Of a DNA stretch of 64,000 bases, positions 22,456 through 33,535 are shown piece after piece. Source of the DNA: Coptis chinensis (lineage: Eukaryota; Streptophyta; Magnoliopsida; Ranunculales; Ranunculaceae). The position numbers and the translations under genes were made by a program. Location: positions 21,290,501 to 21,354,500 of the forward strand of contig CM027377.1 in the NCBI GenBank assembly GCA_015680905.1, in the 5' to 3' direction. The notes below the pieces were generated by a model, which was given only the letters and a program-made list of their open reading frames with translations, had not been told where the DNA came from and made no database searches. How positions within the stretch are numbered: the first letter of the stretch is position 1; each line of letters starts with the position of its first letter.

Positions 22456-23699
22456 CGTTCCCTTGAGAAAACACACACAAACTATTTTATCAAGCCCACG
22501 AAGTTGGTCAGAAAAACCACCATGGAAGCACAACTACAAGCTTTAGCAAATCAAATCAAAACGCTACAAGATTCCTTCGTAGCTCTCTAACAAGAAAACC
22601 AAACTATGCGTGACCAGGCCACCTCCAACACCAACAACGGCACTCCAAACGCAGGGGAGAACAACGCCGTCATAGCCCTCACCACTACCACCAATCATCG
22701 ACTAGAAGACTTCGCCCAGAGGTTGGAAAAGTCGAACGAGAAAGCTAGCACGATGAAGATCGCTCAAAAGATACTACAGTCATACAAGGTATCACCATTC
22801 ACCACTAAAATCAGGGACAAGCAGCCTCCCTCAGAATTCATCCAACCAAAGTTCCCGCTGTACGATGGTAGCTCGTGTCCAGGCCATCACGTAGCTCGTT
22901 TAAGTCAGATCTTCGCACTCTACAACGCTCTAGACTATGACAACCTGATCGAAGTGCAAATTCTTTCCAGCCAGCTTGAAGGATGGAGCACTAGATTGGT
23001 TCTACATGCTCATCCCCGACTCAATTAACAACTTTGATAAACTAGCTGAGACATTCGCAGCAGAGTTGTTCCACAATAGGAAGAAACAAGCCGACCTGGA
23101 CTCCTTGTTTCAACTTAAGCAAGCACACGGAGAGACGATCTGAGCTTTCCTAGGACATTTCAAAAAGGAACTCCTATCAATGGAGCCAGGCCTCAAGGAC
23201 AGCTTTGCAACTTATGCATTCACCAATGCCCTCCTGGACGACTCCGACCTAGCAGGGTCTCTCATACGCAACAAGCCAGAACGTTTAGACGACCTGTACC
23301 ACAGAATCGACAAGTACATAAAGTACGAAGAATGGATGGCCCAATGCAAGGGCAAAGAAGTTCTCGCAGTAAACAACAAGCAAGGACCCAAAGAAAGCAA
23401 TCACTACTCAGGCAACAACAACAACAACAACAACAACAAGGGCTCCAGCTCCCACAAGCCCTCATACACCAAGAAGGAATTCTCTAACTTCTCCAGGACG
23501 CCAAGCCATATCCTAAAGAAGATATATACAGAGCCATACTTCAAGCCCAACATCAACAAAATCATAGCAATCTAAGGACGTCCATACTGCCATTTCCACA
23601 AACTCTACCACCATGACATGGATGAGTGTTGGAGCCTCAAACACTACCTCCTAGACTTAGTCGAAGAGGGAAAACTGAAAAACACTATACCAAAACAGG

Positions 23700-24160
23700 A
23701 CATCCTAACGGTCAGAAACCGTTACTAAAAATATTTGTAACTATTTTTTTGCGTCACAGTTTTGGCTTTTCTAATTCGTTATTAATATTCGTAACAATTT
23801 AAAACCGTTACATAATTATTTATTGTAACGGTTTTTTCCATAACTGAAAATATTTGCTAACGGTTTTCTTTGCATAATTGTGTTACTCTTTTCTAACAAT
23901 AGTAACGGCTTTATACAGTTAGTAACGATTTTTGTCCGTTACTCTTTTCTAACAACAGTAACGGTTTTATAGAATTAGTAGCGCTTTTTTGTGTTACTTT
24001 TTTCTAACAACAGTAACAATTTTATAAAGTTAGTAACATTTTTTTGTTTTACTGATTTATAGAATTTGTAACATTTTGGTAACGGTTTTGTTGCTTTGTA
24101 AGTGTTACTTATTACAAAGTTTAGTTACGATTTTCCACTGTTACAAAACTATTTCATATG
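23700..24160. repeat. CACTA left subterminal repeats
   Basis: About 15 copies of GTAACGG / CCGTTAC-like motifs, in both orientations, are spaced by T-rich sequence. They are the likely binding sites for a transposase supplied by an autonomous relative. Confidence 0.75.
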
Positions 24161-25197
24161 TAAAAAAAATAATTTCCCCCAAACCCACCATTTTTGGGAG
24201 ACTACTGAACCTACATAAATATGCCCCCACTCATTGGGTATTCTACAATCATCCATAACATAAACAAGAAATTTCACAAATACATCCAATCACATAATCT
24301 TTTATTAAATAACATCACCAAAACGTCTTTTCATAAATAGGACTTGCCACGAATGAAATACACATTGTTTTCCAAATCAATGGGACCTGTCCTTAAACTC
24401 AAGCTTTCACGTCATTTGTACAGAACTCCCACCTTCAATAGTTGCAAGCATCAGGGGATGAATTTGGGATGGTATTATCAGAAAAGTCCCTTTCATCGTA
24501 TACACCAATAGAAATAAATAAAAAGGAGTCAGGTAGTAGAAAACAAATATGTATAGATATATACTTATATCTTATTCTCAAGTAGTAGCTCCTTATACTC
24601 AAACTATAGAATTCAAAAAAGAGAGTATGGTAGCAGACTAGTAGCAATAGAAGCATAGTATAAACACGAAAGTTTATGTACCGCCCCAAAACCCTATAAC
24701 CTTGTTAGACACCTTGACGAAAGGCATAAATTTTTTGGCAGAATCTCTTCTGTATTTTCAACATTTCATAAACACAAATCCTGTCATAACCTGAAAATCA
24801 AATAATATACTTTCATAACATATATTAAAACCTCAGAGCTCGGTCGTAAACCCAACTACTCAAATATATATTGATTCGTAGAACCAGCTATTTAACCATC
24901 TCGACCAAATGCCAGTTAAGTCAAATAACCAATCCTCGAATAAAAAAAACACTATAAATTATATACCAAAATTAAAATGAAAACAACATATACATCACTT
25001 CCACTTATACTTGCCGGGTTCGGGCCAGATCGAGTACCCGTTTGGACATCCTTAATGTTACCCCATCAACAATTCTCTTCACTACATTAATTAGTGGTAC
25101 CCAAAATTTTCTCTTAACTTTCAAGACCTGAATTAACATCAATAACCATCACTATCTCACCATAATCAACAAAACAAACAACAAGACTTTTACACAC
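24161..25197. other. CACTA interior, AT-rich, no gene recognised
   Basis: No exon or domain could be supported. The stretch probably includes intron or untranslated sequence of the captured genes or the tail of a chimeric transcript. Confidence 0.4.
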
Positions 25198-25380
25198 CTT
25201 TAGTAGCAGATTCCCAATGTTGAGTGAAAACTATCCAAGGCACCGCCATCCTCCTTCCTTCTTTATCTAGGCATGGGACTATCATTTTAAACCAATGATA
25301 CTGATTATCAGCAACAAAGAAAAAGGCCCTAGTTTGAAGGATTTTCTTCATCTCAATATCATTAATATAAGCACGACATC
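25198..25380 (-). pseudogene. Captured exon of an unidentified gene (exon d)
   Basis: A 183-nt open block bordered by AG (25381-25382) and a GT donor (25197-25196). It encodes GCRAYINDIEMKKILQTRAF, then FFVADNQYHWFKMIV and a Trp/His-containing tail. The protein is not recognised. A vague likeness to the His-Trp region of Ulp1-type proteases (NYHW) was noted but is not strong enough to name it. It lies downstream of the other exons in the same orientation. Confidence 0.45.
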
Positions 25381-25807
25381 CTCAATAAGCTAGATTACAT
25401 TTTCATGACACCCGTTTATCACAATTTTCCTTTTTGAAGGTAGAAACAACGAAAAGTGCAGCTAAAGGAATTTTGTGCTGCACCATAAATAACTATATGG
25501 AGGGAAACATACAAAGAGTGAAAAGTTCAAACAAGATAAAAAAACTAACGTTTTTCTGGTCACCTAAGTTAAATGAGTCTACACCACATAAATTCTAAAT
25601 TTCTTGAAACCTTGTGATCAATATAGTCCTCTAATAAGACAAATGATGTGTGTACACATGTAATTTTGTGCAACTATAATACATTAGAAGCAATTACTAT
25701 CACTAACCACATTCTGCCAACTACCCCATAGACCGTTCATTCCAATTTGCTGACTATAGACTATTAGAAAACTTTTAAATGCAACAAAGAGATATTATAC
25801 GAAATAC

Positions 25808-25853
25808 CTTAAGCTTAGGCACAAGTCCAATGAGATCATTAGAAGATAAATCC
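25808..25853 (-). pseudogene. Captured exon of an unidentified gene (exon c)
   Basis: A 46-nt block between TTTCAG and a GTATTT donor. It reads DLSSNDLIGLVPKLK. Its phase joins exactly to the preceding exon at 26005 (GAT GAA G + GG GAT), so the two belong to the same source gene. An LRR-like look was considered, but the joined frame does not support an LRR protein. Confidence 0.45.
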
Positions 25854-26004
25854 CTGAAATGTGAAATGCAATACAAGAACACCCATTAGACAAGCCATGG
25901 CATATATAGCTTAGCAACATGCCCATGCTGAAAAAAAAGTACCTTCACGAAGGTCAAATGCAAGTGTTATAGTTTATGAATAATACACAGAAAATAGAGC
26001 AAAA

Positions 26005-26126
26005 CCTTCATCTTTGTGCCCGCCAAACTTCATTAACGGATCCATAGAAAATGAGCTAGAGTCTCCTATTCTTACTTCTACTTCTGTCTCTACTAAAGCA
26101 TTTAGATGTGAGTTGAAGTCCCAGAC
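26005..26126 (-). pseudogene. Captured exon of an unidentified gene (exon b)
   Basis: A 122-nt open block between TATGCAG and AAG|GTTTTG. It encodes VWDFNSHLNALVETEVEVRI, then a Ser-rich turn and MDPLMKFGGHKDE. It is in phase with the exon at 25808-25853. The source gene is not recognised. Confidence 0.5.
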
Positions 26127-26191
26127 CTGCATAGAAAAGCCAATTTAATATATAGTTTAATGATCGGCCAAAGAAGAAAGAAAATTCTTAC

Positions 26192-26361
26192 CTGCAATAA
26201 GCGTAAAGCTGCACCTTCTATATAGCAACCTTTTGCCCATTATGGCTTTAGAGCTCTGCAGACCTTGGCGTCAGCTAAAGCATGGTCAGCTTGTCCTAAC
26301 CGGACCCAACAAAGACTCTTATTAGAGAGTAAAGCTGCATTGCTGGGATCTCAATCGAAGG
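26192..26361 (-). pseudogene. Captured TPR exon (ankyrin/TPR-protein-like)
   Basis: A 170-nt block bordered by TAG (acceptor) and CAG|GTAAG (donor). It reads DPSNAALLSNKSLCWVRLGQ then ADHALADAKVCRALKP, a stop, and GAALRLLQ. The pattern of N-x-S-L-C-W-x-R-x-G, A-L-x-D-A and G-A-A is a tetratricopeptide repeat pair as found in plant ankyrin-TPR proteins. Two in-frame stops (TGA near the start, TAA after KP) sit where Trp or Asp is usual, so the fragment is decayed. Confidence 0.65.
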
Positions 26362-27125
26362 CTAGCATTAACAACTATAGCTTATATTAATTGTAATTAA
26401 ACCATATGCATTTTGGATAGAAAGTTATTAAAAGAGATGGTCAAATAAAAGCGTCTCTAACTGCATATATATTTGCTAACCGAACCCAATTATATGTAAC
26501 ATAAATAAACATGCCAATAAAAAATAAAACCATAAATAAACATTCGTGGCAGACATCAATAACAAAAAGAAACTCAAAACCGCATAATTATTTGGTGTCT
26601 TCTCTATTCCTTCGTGCGTGGTTTGGACGTTGTAGATCTGCCGATTTTGTTGAATATATTGTATTTTGGGTTTTTTTGGTGGTAGTAAATAATTGAGAGA
26701 GATTGTCGCGTGGGATTCAAACCGTTTCCATCACTTTAGTAATGGGGTTTGCTTTTGTGGGAATCATTGGTGAGTGGTCAATATTATGAAGAACAAACCT
26801 TCCAATAATTCACTAACGCGTCTAAAGCTTAAATGACTTCCTCATGTCAAGAAGCCTTGAATTTGTAGTAGTATACTCATGGAGAAAAGTTAAGTTCTTC
26901 CTGGTAATGCGGAGTCAAAACACTGAATTCAAAGAGAATATGAACTCATAGAAAAACTATATAACCCCAGCACTATACTATCAATAATCATCATCTGATA
27001 TGAAATTTTTACGCACGAGGATATACTAAAACCTAAAGTATAAAAACTAAAAAGAGACTAGAAATATTGAACATAATGAAATTTAAGGGAGGACGAAAAA
27101 TGTAGGTAAACTTAAGGAATCAAAC
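26362..27125. other. CACTA interior between captured TPR and callose synthase fragments
   Basis: No exon was recognised in this 764-bp stretch. It is AT-rich, as expected of introns. A plus-strand open frame at 26511-26696 has no domain. Confidence 0.4.
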
Positions 27126-27277
27126 CTGGAAGACAGTATATTCTGAACTTTTGGAGCAAATGGAATATCCATAAAATGACATGTCACAAAAAATGAAATA
27201 CGTCTCCTAGCTTCCAAGTTCACTAGAACTTCCATTGCTCTTTCGTTAGCAGTAAGCAACAAAGGCAAGCATCTAAT
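27126..27277 (-). pseudogene. Captured callose synthase (glucan synthase-like) exon
   Basis: A 152-nt block between GGCAG and CCAG|GTTTG. It encodes LPLLLTANERAMEVLVNLEA, then RRRISFF, followed by CHFMDIPFAPKVQNILSS. Plant callose synthases have LLLTVKESA..PxNLEARRRISFFxNSLFMDMPxAPxVRxMLSFS in the glucan synthase domain, so the match is specific. In the full enzyme of about 1,900 residues this is a small part of the catalytic region; it cannot be functional. One frame is open throughout. Confidence 0.85.
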
Positions 27278-27543
27278 CTGCCATAAACAATTTGACATAT
27301 TAATTTCATTTATTGTAATTAGATTGAATGATGAAGAATAATACTCCCACGTGTTCCTTCAACTAGAATATATATACAACTAGTTCCAACAAACAAATGT
27401 TCAGAATGTCGAAAGCCAAACCTCAATAAGTCTATTCTACTTTTTCATGTGGGACAGAATCAAAGACCCTATAAGTGGGGCTTCGACCAATCGAGCAAAA
27501 AGCTTTAACCTCCTATAAGTGAATCAATGGTCAAAGATTTTAC

Positions 27544-27703
27544 CTTAGGATCTCTCCTCCAAGCTTGGTAGGCCATAGTGGGTGTAGAACGATCCATCAT
27601 ATGTATCCAGCATGCCGGACCTCCATCTTTCACCTCCACAAGTTGGTTTAAATGCTATAAATTATCTTCTCCTGTCACAACAACTTGATTTTCTTGCTGC
27701 TGG
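27544..27703 (-). pseudogene. Captured START-domain lipid-binding protein, second exon
   Basis: A 160-nt block between ACCAG and CTAAG|GTAAAA. It reads VVVTGEDNL, stop, then HLNQLVEVKDGGPACW, IHMMDRSTPTMAYQAWRRDP. The DGGPAW..MMDRSTPTM.YQAWRRDP sequence is characteristic of the start of the START domain in plant membrane-associated START proteins. An extra Cys in GGPACW and one stop are decay. The next START exon is missing; the callose synthase exon follows instead. Confidence 0.85.
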
Positions 27704-27944
27704 TAAGGAAATCCTCACATAACTATAATCAAATCAATACGATTTCATGTAAATTTCCTCTAGACACCACTTAGTAATATAAACTATTAAACATTTATAC
27801 CGAATTCAATTACAACCAAAGTGAAACTGAGATACGAGAGTAAGTCAACTACCTTAGATGAATTCAAGCTTGGTTTAGAGCTAGAACTCAATGAAAATGG
27901 TAAAATCGAACCAAACGATAACGAAGAATCTTTTGAAACTGAAA

Positions 27945-28109
27945 AAAACCCAGTTTATCTCTCCCTAAACACACCCATTTAGGTCTCCAAACCCATCCAA
28001 TAACAATCCCAATTATCCACAAATGACCTGCATACAATACCAACAGTTCCAATACTTCCCAAATTATTTGGTTTTTATCAAATTCCACCAACGTTGATAC
28101 CAAAGCCAT
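27945..28109 (-). pseudogene. Captured START-domain protein, first exon with membrane anchor
   Basis: ATG at 28109 opens MALVSTLVEFDKNQIIWEVL followed by a hydrophobic segment (LLVLYAGHLWIIGIVIGWVW) and RPKWVCLGRD. Plant START proteins of this group begin with a membrane anchor ending in GW.WKPKW, so this is taken as exon 1 of the same gene as 27544-27703, with the intron between them kept. It is the upstream-most recognised fragment and retains a start codon. Confidence 0.7.
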
Positions 28110-29290
28110 TAGGAACCACACAATCAATACAAAAATAATAAAACTAATAACTCTAGACAAGAAAAATCACAGAAACTTTTAGTTGACTCAAAGTTATTGA
28201 CAATTTACATGTGAATAAGCGCACAACATAAAAACAATACAAATCCTCAATTGAATCCAAATTACATACAATTAACCCAATATTCATCAACCCCAATCCA
28301 AAATATAGTAAAGTTAATACCTTTGAACCATCAAATTACCAGAAACTCTCAATTAAATCAAAACATTAAACAATTAAAACACAATGAATCAAGGGCTTCA
28401 ATCCAAATCACTTAAAAAATAGAACTAAACCCACCAAAAAATTTATTTTCTTAGCACGTCTCTCAGACCCTAACCCACAAGTCCAACATATCAAAATGAT
28501 TACTGAAAAACTAAACAAGAGTTGTAAAGGGAAAAATGAGAAACCCATACCTTCGTCGTCGTACTGAGGGCCAGTCGCAGTTGCGTTGAACTACGATGGC
28601 TGAATAGTTTGGTTTTTCATACTGAGGGCTTCAATCCAAATAAGAATAATTTTGGAGAGAAGTGTGCAATGGCTGAAAAGGGGTCCTTTTCATAGCGGTG
28701 GTATCTAACCCCATTTAAGACTAAAGCATCCATCTTAAGACCTGTTTGTTTTGGAGGAAATGGTAGGGAAAGGAAAGGAAAAGAGGTGTGGTCCATCTTT
28801 TCCATAGTTTTTTTGGTGTTTGTTTGTCCATGGAAAGGAAAGGATGCTTTCTGTGCGGAAACAAAACTAGGGAAATGGAAATGGTTTTGAGTCCATAGTC
28901 AAGACCTAAAAATTTTAGGGAAAGGAAAGGAAAAAAAAAAAAAAACAGACACAATTTACTTTTCTTTCCACAGTTTACCAAACAGACACAATTTTAAAAC
29001 TGTTAATTTCAATCCCATTCCATTCCTTTCCTTTCCATAGTGAATCACTTATTTCCTTTCCTTTCCATTAGTTAAAATTTAACAAAAAGACCCTTTATAT
29101 TAAGTTTTGGAGAGAAGAAGGAGATCATTTTGGTATTTCCCTCTCACAGAAAATTCTTATTTAGTAATTTTAAATTCTAATTTAACCATTATTTTAATAT
29201 TATATTTAACTTTCACGATTTCTTTACACTTTCTGGTCGAAGCAAACACTTTATAAACTAAACAAATTAATTCTCAAATCCGGCAAAATT
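28110..29290. other. CACTA interior upstream of the captured exons
   Basis: This is presumably the promoter side of the captured START gene, then filler. A GGAAAGGAAAGG-type purine repeat and its mirror appear at 28750-29070. No coding region is supported. Confidence 0.4.
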
Positions 29291-30153
29291 AACGTAACAC
29301 TGTATATACAATTTTAACGTTTATAAAACGTTAGGAACCTAGTTACACTTTAAAACCATTACTAAGCAAAAAACTCGAGCGTTACTAATATCCTGTTTTG
29401 GTGTAGTGAAAGTCCCTGCCAGAAAGCGACCTCAGGCATAAGCTGAATGCCAATCACAACTGAAGCATAAGTAGGAGTCAGGAACGACCTGCTTGTAGAA
29501 GGAGCAGAAGCAGAACAACCCGACGATCTAAATCTCCAGGTCGGTCGAGGCACAACAGGAGACAACACTCCTCCGACCACGACGAGAAAAAAGCAATCAA
29601 CATGATTACAGACACCTCCAGCAGCGAGACTTCAGGTCGTGAAAAGCGTAGGCGTGTAGGAGCACTCCAAGAAATCTACCACCTCTCCCACAAAGCTGAG
29701 GTGATCATTCCTACCAATTCTCAATCTACGACCTCCATATCATTTACCGAGGAAGACCTCGACAAGGTGTGTCTACCCCACAATGATGCCCTGGTAGTGC
29801 ACGTCAAAATCAAAGGATAGACAGTCAAAAGGGTCCTCATAGACCCAAGCAGCTCCTGCGACATCCTCTTCTATCAAACATACAAGGACATGCACCTGCC
29901 ATACTTGGTGATGATAGAATCAAATACACCACTCTACAGGTTCAACGGAGAGCACACAAATGCCATTGGAGACGTCATCTTACCACTCTCCATTGGAGAA
30001 AAAGAGGACATGGTCAAAACCTTAACACGTTTCAGCGTTATTGATGTCAAGTCGTCCTACACTGCCATCTTAGGACGTAGGTGGGTTCACATAATCCAAG
30101 CAATTCCATCCACCTTACACCAAGTCCTGCAGTTCCCCAGACCTTGAGGCATC

Positions 30154-31140
30154 ATGGAGCTCAGGAGCAAGCAACTAGAAGCTCATAGATGCAATCAAGT
30201 CAGTGCAACAACCACGACCAAAACTCAGGTCGTCCAAAACAAAGACGTTCCAAAGCTGCAAGATCCTCCGGTGTCCAGCTCACAAGCACCAGCAACAAAC
30301 AAGCTCAAGGAGAAACAAGCACAAATCGAACCAGGAGAAAAAATCAATTTGGGCACAAATGATGACCCAAAGTTTGTTTATGTAGGGGTTGATTTAGACC
30401 CCAAGCTCAAGGAGCAACTTGTCAAATTTCTATTTCTCAATAAAGATGTTTTTGCTTAGTCGTATATCGATATGCCAGGGATTGACCCTCAGGTCGCTTG
30501 CCATAAATTAAATGTAGATCCAACTGTAAAGCCTATCAAATAATGACCTAGGAAGTTTGCACTCAAATTTCAAAAAGCCATCAACGAAGAGATACAAAAC
30601 TCAAAAATGTTAGATTCATCAGAGAAGTCGAGTACCAGACCTGGCTAACTATCATAGTAGCCGTTCCTAAGAAAAATGGCAAGGTACGACTCTGCATAGA
30701 CTTCACCAATGTCAACAAGCATTGCCCAAAGGATAACTTCCCCCTACCAAGGATTGACATCCTGGTAGATCAAACTTGCAGACATGAACTTCTATCATTT
30801 ATAGACGCATACAGTGGGTACAATCAGATACCACTTGCAGAAGAAGATCAGGAAAATACGTCTTTTATAACCAAACAAGGAACGTTATGCTATAACGTCC
30901 TACCATTCGGCTTGAAGAATGCCGATGCGACCTACCAAATATTGGTCACAAAGATATTCAAACACTTACTGGGAAACACAATGGAAGTTTACATAGACGA
31001 CATGGTAGTCAAAAGCGAAAAGGCTGGCGATCACATTTCTCACCTGTAAGAAGCTTTTGAAAGATTGCGCCAAAACAAGATGAAGTTCAACCCAGCAAAA
31101 TGCGTATTTGTAGTAGCCTCAGGGAAATTCTTAGGTTATC
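30154..31140 (+). pseudogene. Tat-1 protease-RT linker and reverse transcriptase
   Basis: The linker includes PGEKINLGTNDDPKFVYVGV (about 30332-30391), an upstream block shared with Tat-2. RT blocks are VAVPKKNGKVRLCIDF (about 30658-30706), HCPKDNFPLPRID (about 30721-30759) and the catalytic YIDDMVVKS (about 30991-31017). Stops at 30457 (TAG for Trp), 30541 and 30544 (TAA, TGA) and near 31050 break the frame. The order and spacing are normal for Ty3/gypsy. Confidence 0.88.
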
Positions 31141-32440
31141 TCATTTCACAAAGACTCATTGAAGCAAACCCAGAACAAATATGAGCTCTCTTAGAAATGC
31201 CAGAGCCAACTACCAAGCAACAAATCCACAAGCTATCTGGCATGGTTTTAGCCCTTAACAGGTTCATCTCACGTGCATCTGACAAGTGCAGACCGTTCCT
31301 GCAAATACTTAAGAAAGGCGCAACATTCACTTGGACAGACGAATGCCACAAAGCCTTCAACGACCTGAAGGCTTACTTATCAACTCCGCCCGTCCTGTCC
31401 AAACCAAATGAAGGAGAAACACTTGGGCTTTATCTTGCAACTACTGACTTTGCCATCAGCTCGGTCCTCTTTCGTGAAAGTGAGGGAATCGAAAAGCCAG
31501 TCTACTTCACCAACAAGACATTGGCAGATACAGAAAAGCATTACTCTGCAATGAAGAAAATAATGCTATCTCTGTTGTACTCTGCTCGGAAGTTCTGACC
31601 TTACTTTCAGGCTCACAGCATCAAGGTCATAACAGATGTACCAATCAAGCAAGTCTTGAGTTCTAACAACAAAATGGCCCGCATGGACAAATGGGCTGAA
31701 GAACTCGGAGAGCATTACATTGAATTTGTTCCCAGAACGTCTCGCAAAGGTCAGGTCGTTGTTGATTTTCTTGTAAACTTCCCCGTTGAGGATGTCAACT
31801 GGGAACCTGAGCCCATCACTTCACTCCATCAGCCAACTACCCCAGACATATGGCACCTCTACGTAGATGGAGTGTGCAACAACAGCGGTAGTGGACTGGG
31901 GGCTATGTTAACTTCACCAGAGGGAACACAGCTACAAAAGTCAATCAAGATCGATTTCGCAACATCCAACAATGAAGCGGAACATGAAGCATTAATCACA
32001 GGCCTCCGTATGGCACAACAACTATAAGTCGAAAAGCTCAAAGCTTACAGTGACTCGCAACTAATCGTCAAACATATCATTAAAGAGTATGTGACAAACA
32101 GAGCAAACCTAGTCAAGTATGCTCAAGTCGTCAATGACATCATCAGCTCGTTCAAAACATTCTCCTTGGAACACATTCCCCAGGAGGATAACAGACATGC
32201 AGACAGCCTAGCTTTCTTAGCCTCAAAAACCCAAGAGGCATGTCCCAGCACAGTTTACATCGACATCCTAGAGATGCCCGCTTACCAGAAAGAAAATGTC
32301 AACAACCTCACGGACTTTCAACCTTCATCTGATGAAGAAATCACTCAATCTTGGATAGGCCCATTCCTGAAGTATATTTCACATGGTGAGCTCCTAGCAG
32401 AGGCAAAGAGTGCTCGTGCAATACAATTTTGAGCTCCCAG
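31141..32440 (+). pseudogene. Tat-1 tandem RNase H domains
   Basis: The first, Ty3/gypsy-type RNase H is seen in TFTWTDECHKAFNDLKAYL (from about 31323), LGLYLATTDFAISSVLF, and KPVYFTNKTLADTEKHYSAM (31495-31550). The second begins at about 31848 with WHLYVDGVCNNSGSGLGAML and continues with SNNEAEHEALITGLRMA (about 31966-32016). It is the archaeal-like RNase H that Tat elements acquired in addition to the ancestral one. Stops at 31182, 31596, near 32025 and at 32430 inactivate it. Confidence 0.85.
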
Positions 32441-33535
32441 ATATACAACGATCAATGGACGATTGTTCCATAAATATGTAGGAACCTAAGATGCATAACT
32501 CAATGCAAATGCCAACTCATCTTTAACGAGATTCACAAAGGCAAATGTGGCAACTATGCAGGAGCAAGATCTCTGGCTCACAAAGCAATCGCCCAAGGGT
32601 ATTATTGGTCAGGCATGCACATCGAGGCAAACACATATGTTCTCAAATGCCACCAATGTTAAATATTTGGCCACAACCATCTCAGTCCAGCCCGAGAGTT
32701 TCATATGTGGGGGATAGACATCATGAGACCATTCATCCCACAAAAGAAAATAGGACTCAAATACGTCCTAGCAGCCACATATTACTTCACCAAATGGGTG
32801 GAAGCCATCCCACTGGTCCAAGTCAAGGAAGTCCACGTTATCAACTTCATATGGACTAATATCATGACAAGATTTGGTCTACCCCACACCTTTGTCATGG
32901 ACAACGGGACACAATTTGTTGGCACACAAGTCAAGGCATTTATACAAAAATGGTGCATCTAAAGCATTTTCTATACCTAGATATGCACAAAACAATGGCC
33001 AAGCAGAGGCCACAAACAAATCCATCAAAGAAAATCTCCAAAAAAAGTTGGAGAGCAAGAAAAGCCAATGACCAGAACAACTCGAGAACATTTTATGGGC
33101 ATATAGAACAATAGCCAGAGCCAGTACTAACGAGTCTCCTTTCACACTTTGCTTCAGAACAGAAGCAGTCATACCATCAGAGCTCACAATCACAACCACA
33201 CGATCCGATATCGTTGAATCAAGAGAAAATGACAACATCTTAGCTAAAGAAGTCGATCTCCTAGAAGAGCGAAGGAAAACAGCTGCAATTACCCTAGCTC
33301 AGTACCACCAAACAATCCAACGATCTTACAACAAGAAGGTCGTCCCAAGATCTTTCCAAGCTGGCGACCTAGTCCTCAAAAAGACGTTAGCACCAGCCAA
33401 GCTTGACCCAACATGGGAAGGCCCATACATAATTCACAAAGTCATTAAAAATGGAGTGTACTAGATCAAAACTCAGCTCAGTGATGTGCTTCCACGACCT
33501 TGGAACACAACTCTACTTAAGCGTTTTTACCAATA
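32441..33535 (+). pseudogene. Tat-1 integrase
   Basis: A degenerate zinc-binding region (FNEIHKGKCGNYAGARSLAH, then VLKCHQC) is followed by the core. Its triad is Asp in MWGIDIMRPFIP (about 32714), Asp in VMDNGTQFVG (about 32897) and Glu in NNGQAEATNKSIKE (about 33007). The C-terminal part has GDLVLKKTLAPAKLDPTWEG (33364-33423) and ends with LKRFYQ before TAA near 33534. Stops at 33069 (for Trp) and 33462 (for Trp) are present. Confidence 0.88.

Larger units (their letters stand above)
23683..29408 (-). mobile_element. Complete non-autonomous CACTA transposon carrying host-gene fragments (Pack-CACTA)
   Basis: The left end is CACTATACCAAAACAGGA (23683). The right end is TCCTGTTTTGGTGTAGTG (29391-29408), whose reverse complement CACTACACCAAAACAGGA differs at one of 18 positions. 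It is flanked by AAA (23680-23682 and 29409-29411), the 3-bp target duplication expected for CACTA elements. Removing the element restores Tat gag collinear with Tat-2. Subterminal GTAACGG / CCGTTAC repeats are dense at the left (23708-24130) and present at the right (29290-29390). No transposase was found. Instead, exon-like fragments of several plant genes lie on the minus strand, each with AG/GT borders. Length 5726 bp. Confidence 0.95.
22522..30147 (+). pseudogene. Tat-1 gag and protease (split by a Pack-CACTA)
   Basis: Gag starts at ATG 22522 (MEAQLQALANQIKTLQDSF), has TAA at 22588, and continues with FIQPKFPLYDGSSCPG (about 22835-22882). It runs through an Asn-rich stretch to the zinc-binding CHFHKLYHHDMDECW block near 23590-23634. 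The CACTA element 23683-29408 interrupts it. Gag resumes at 29412 with the block corresponding to PESDLRHKLDA in Tat-2. The protease active site is read as VLIDPSSSCDILFYQTY (29833-29883), where Tat-2 has DPGSS, so the catalytic Gly is replaced by Ser here. Several stops look like C-to-T changes. Confidence 0.85.

Noticed and set aside
25808-25853. LRR-protein fragment (DLSSNDLIGLVPKLK)
   Set aside because: The joined exon upstream is not LRR-like and 15 residues are too few; left as unidentified.
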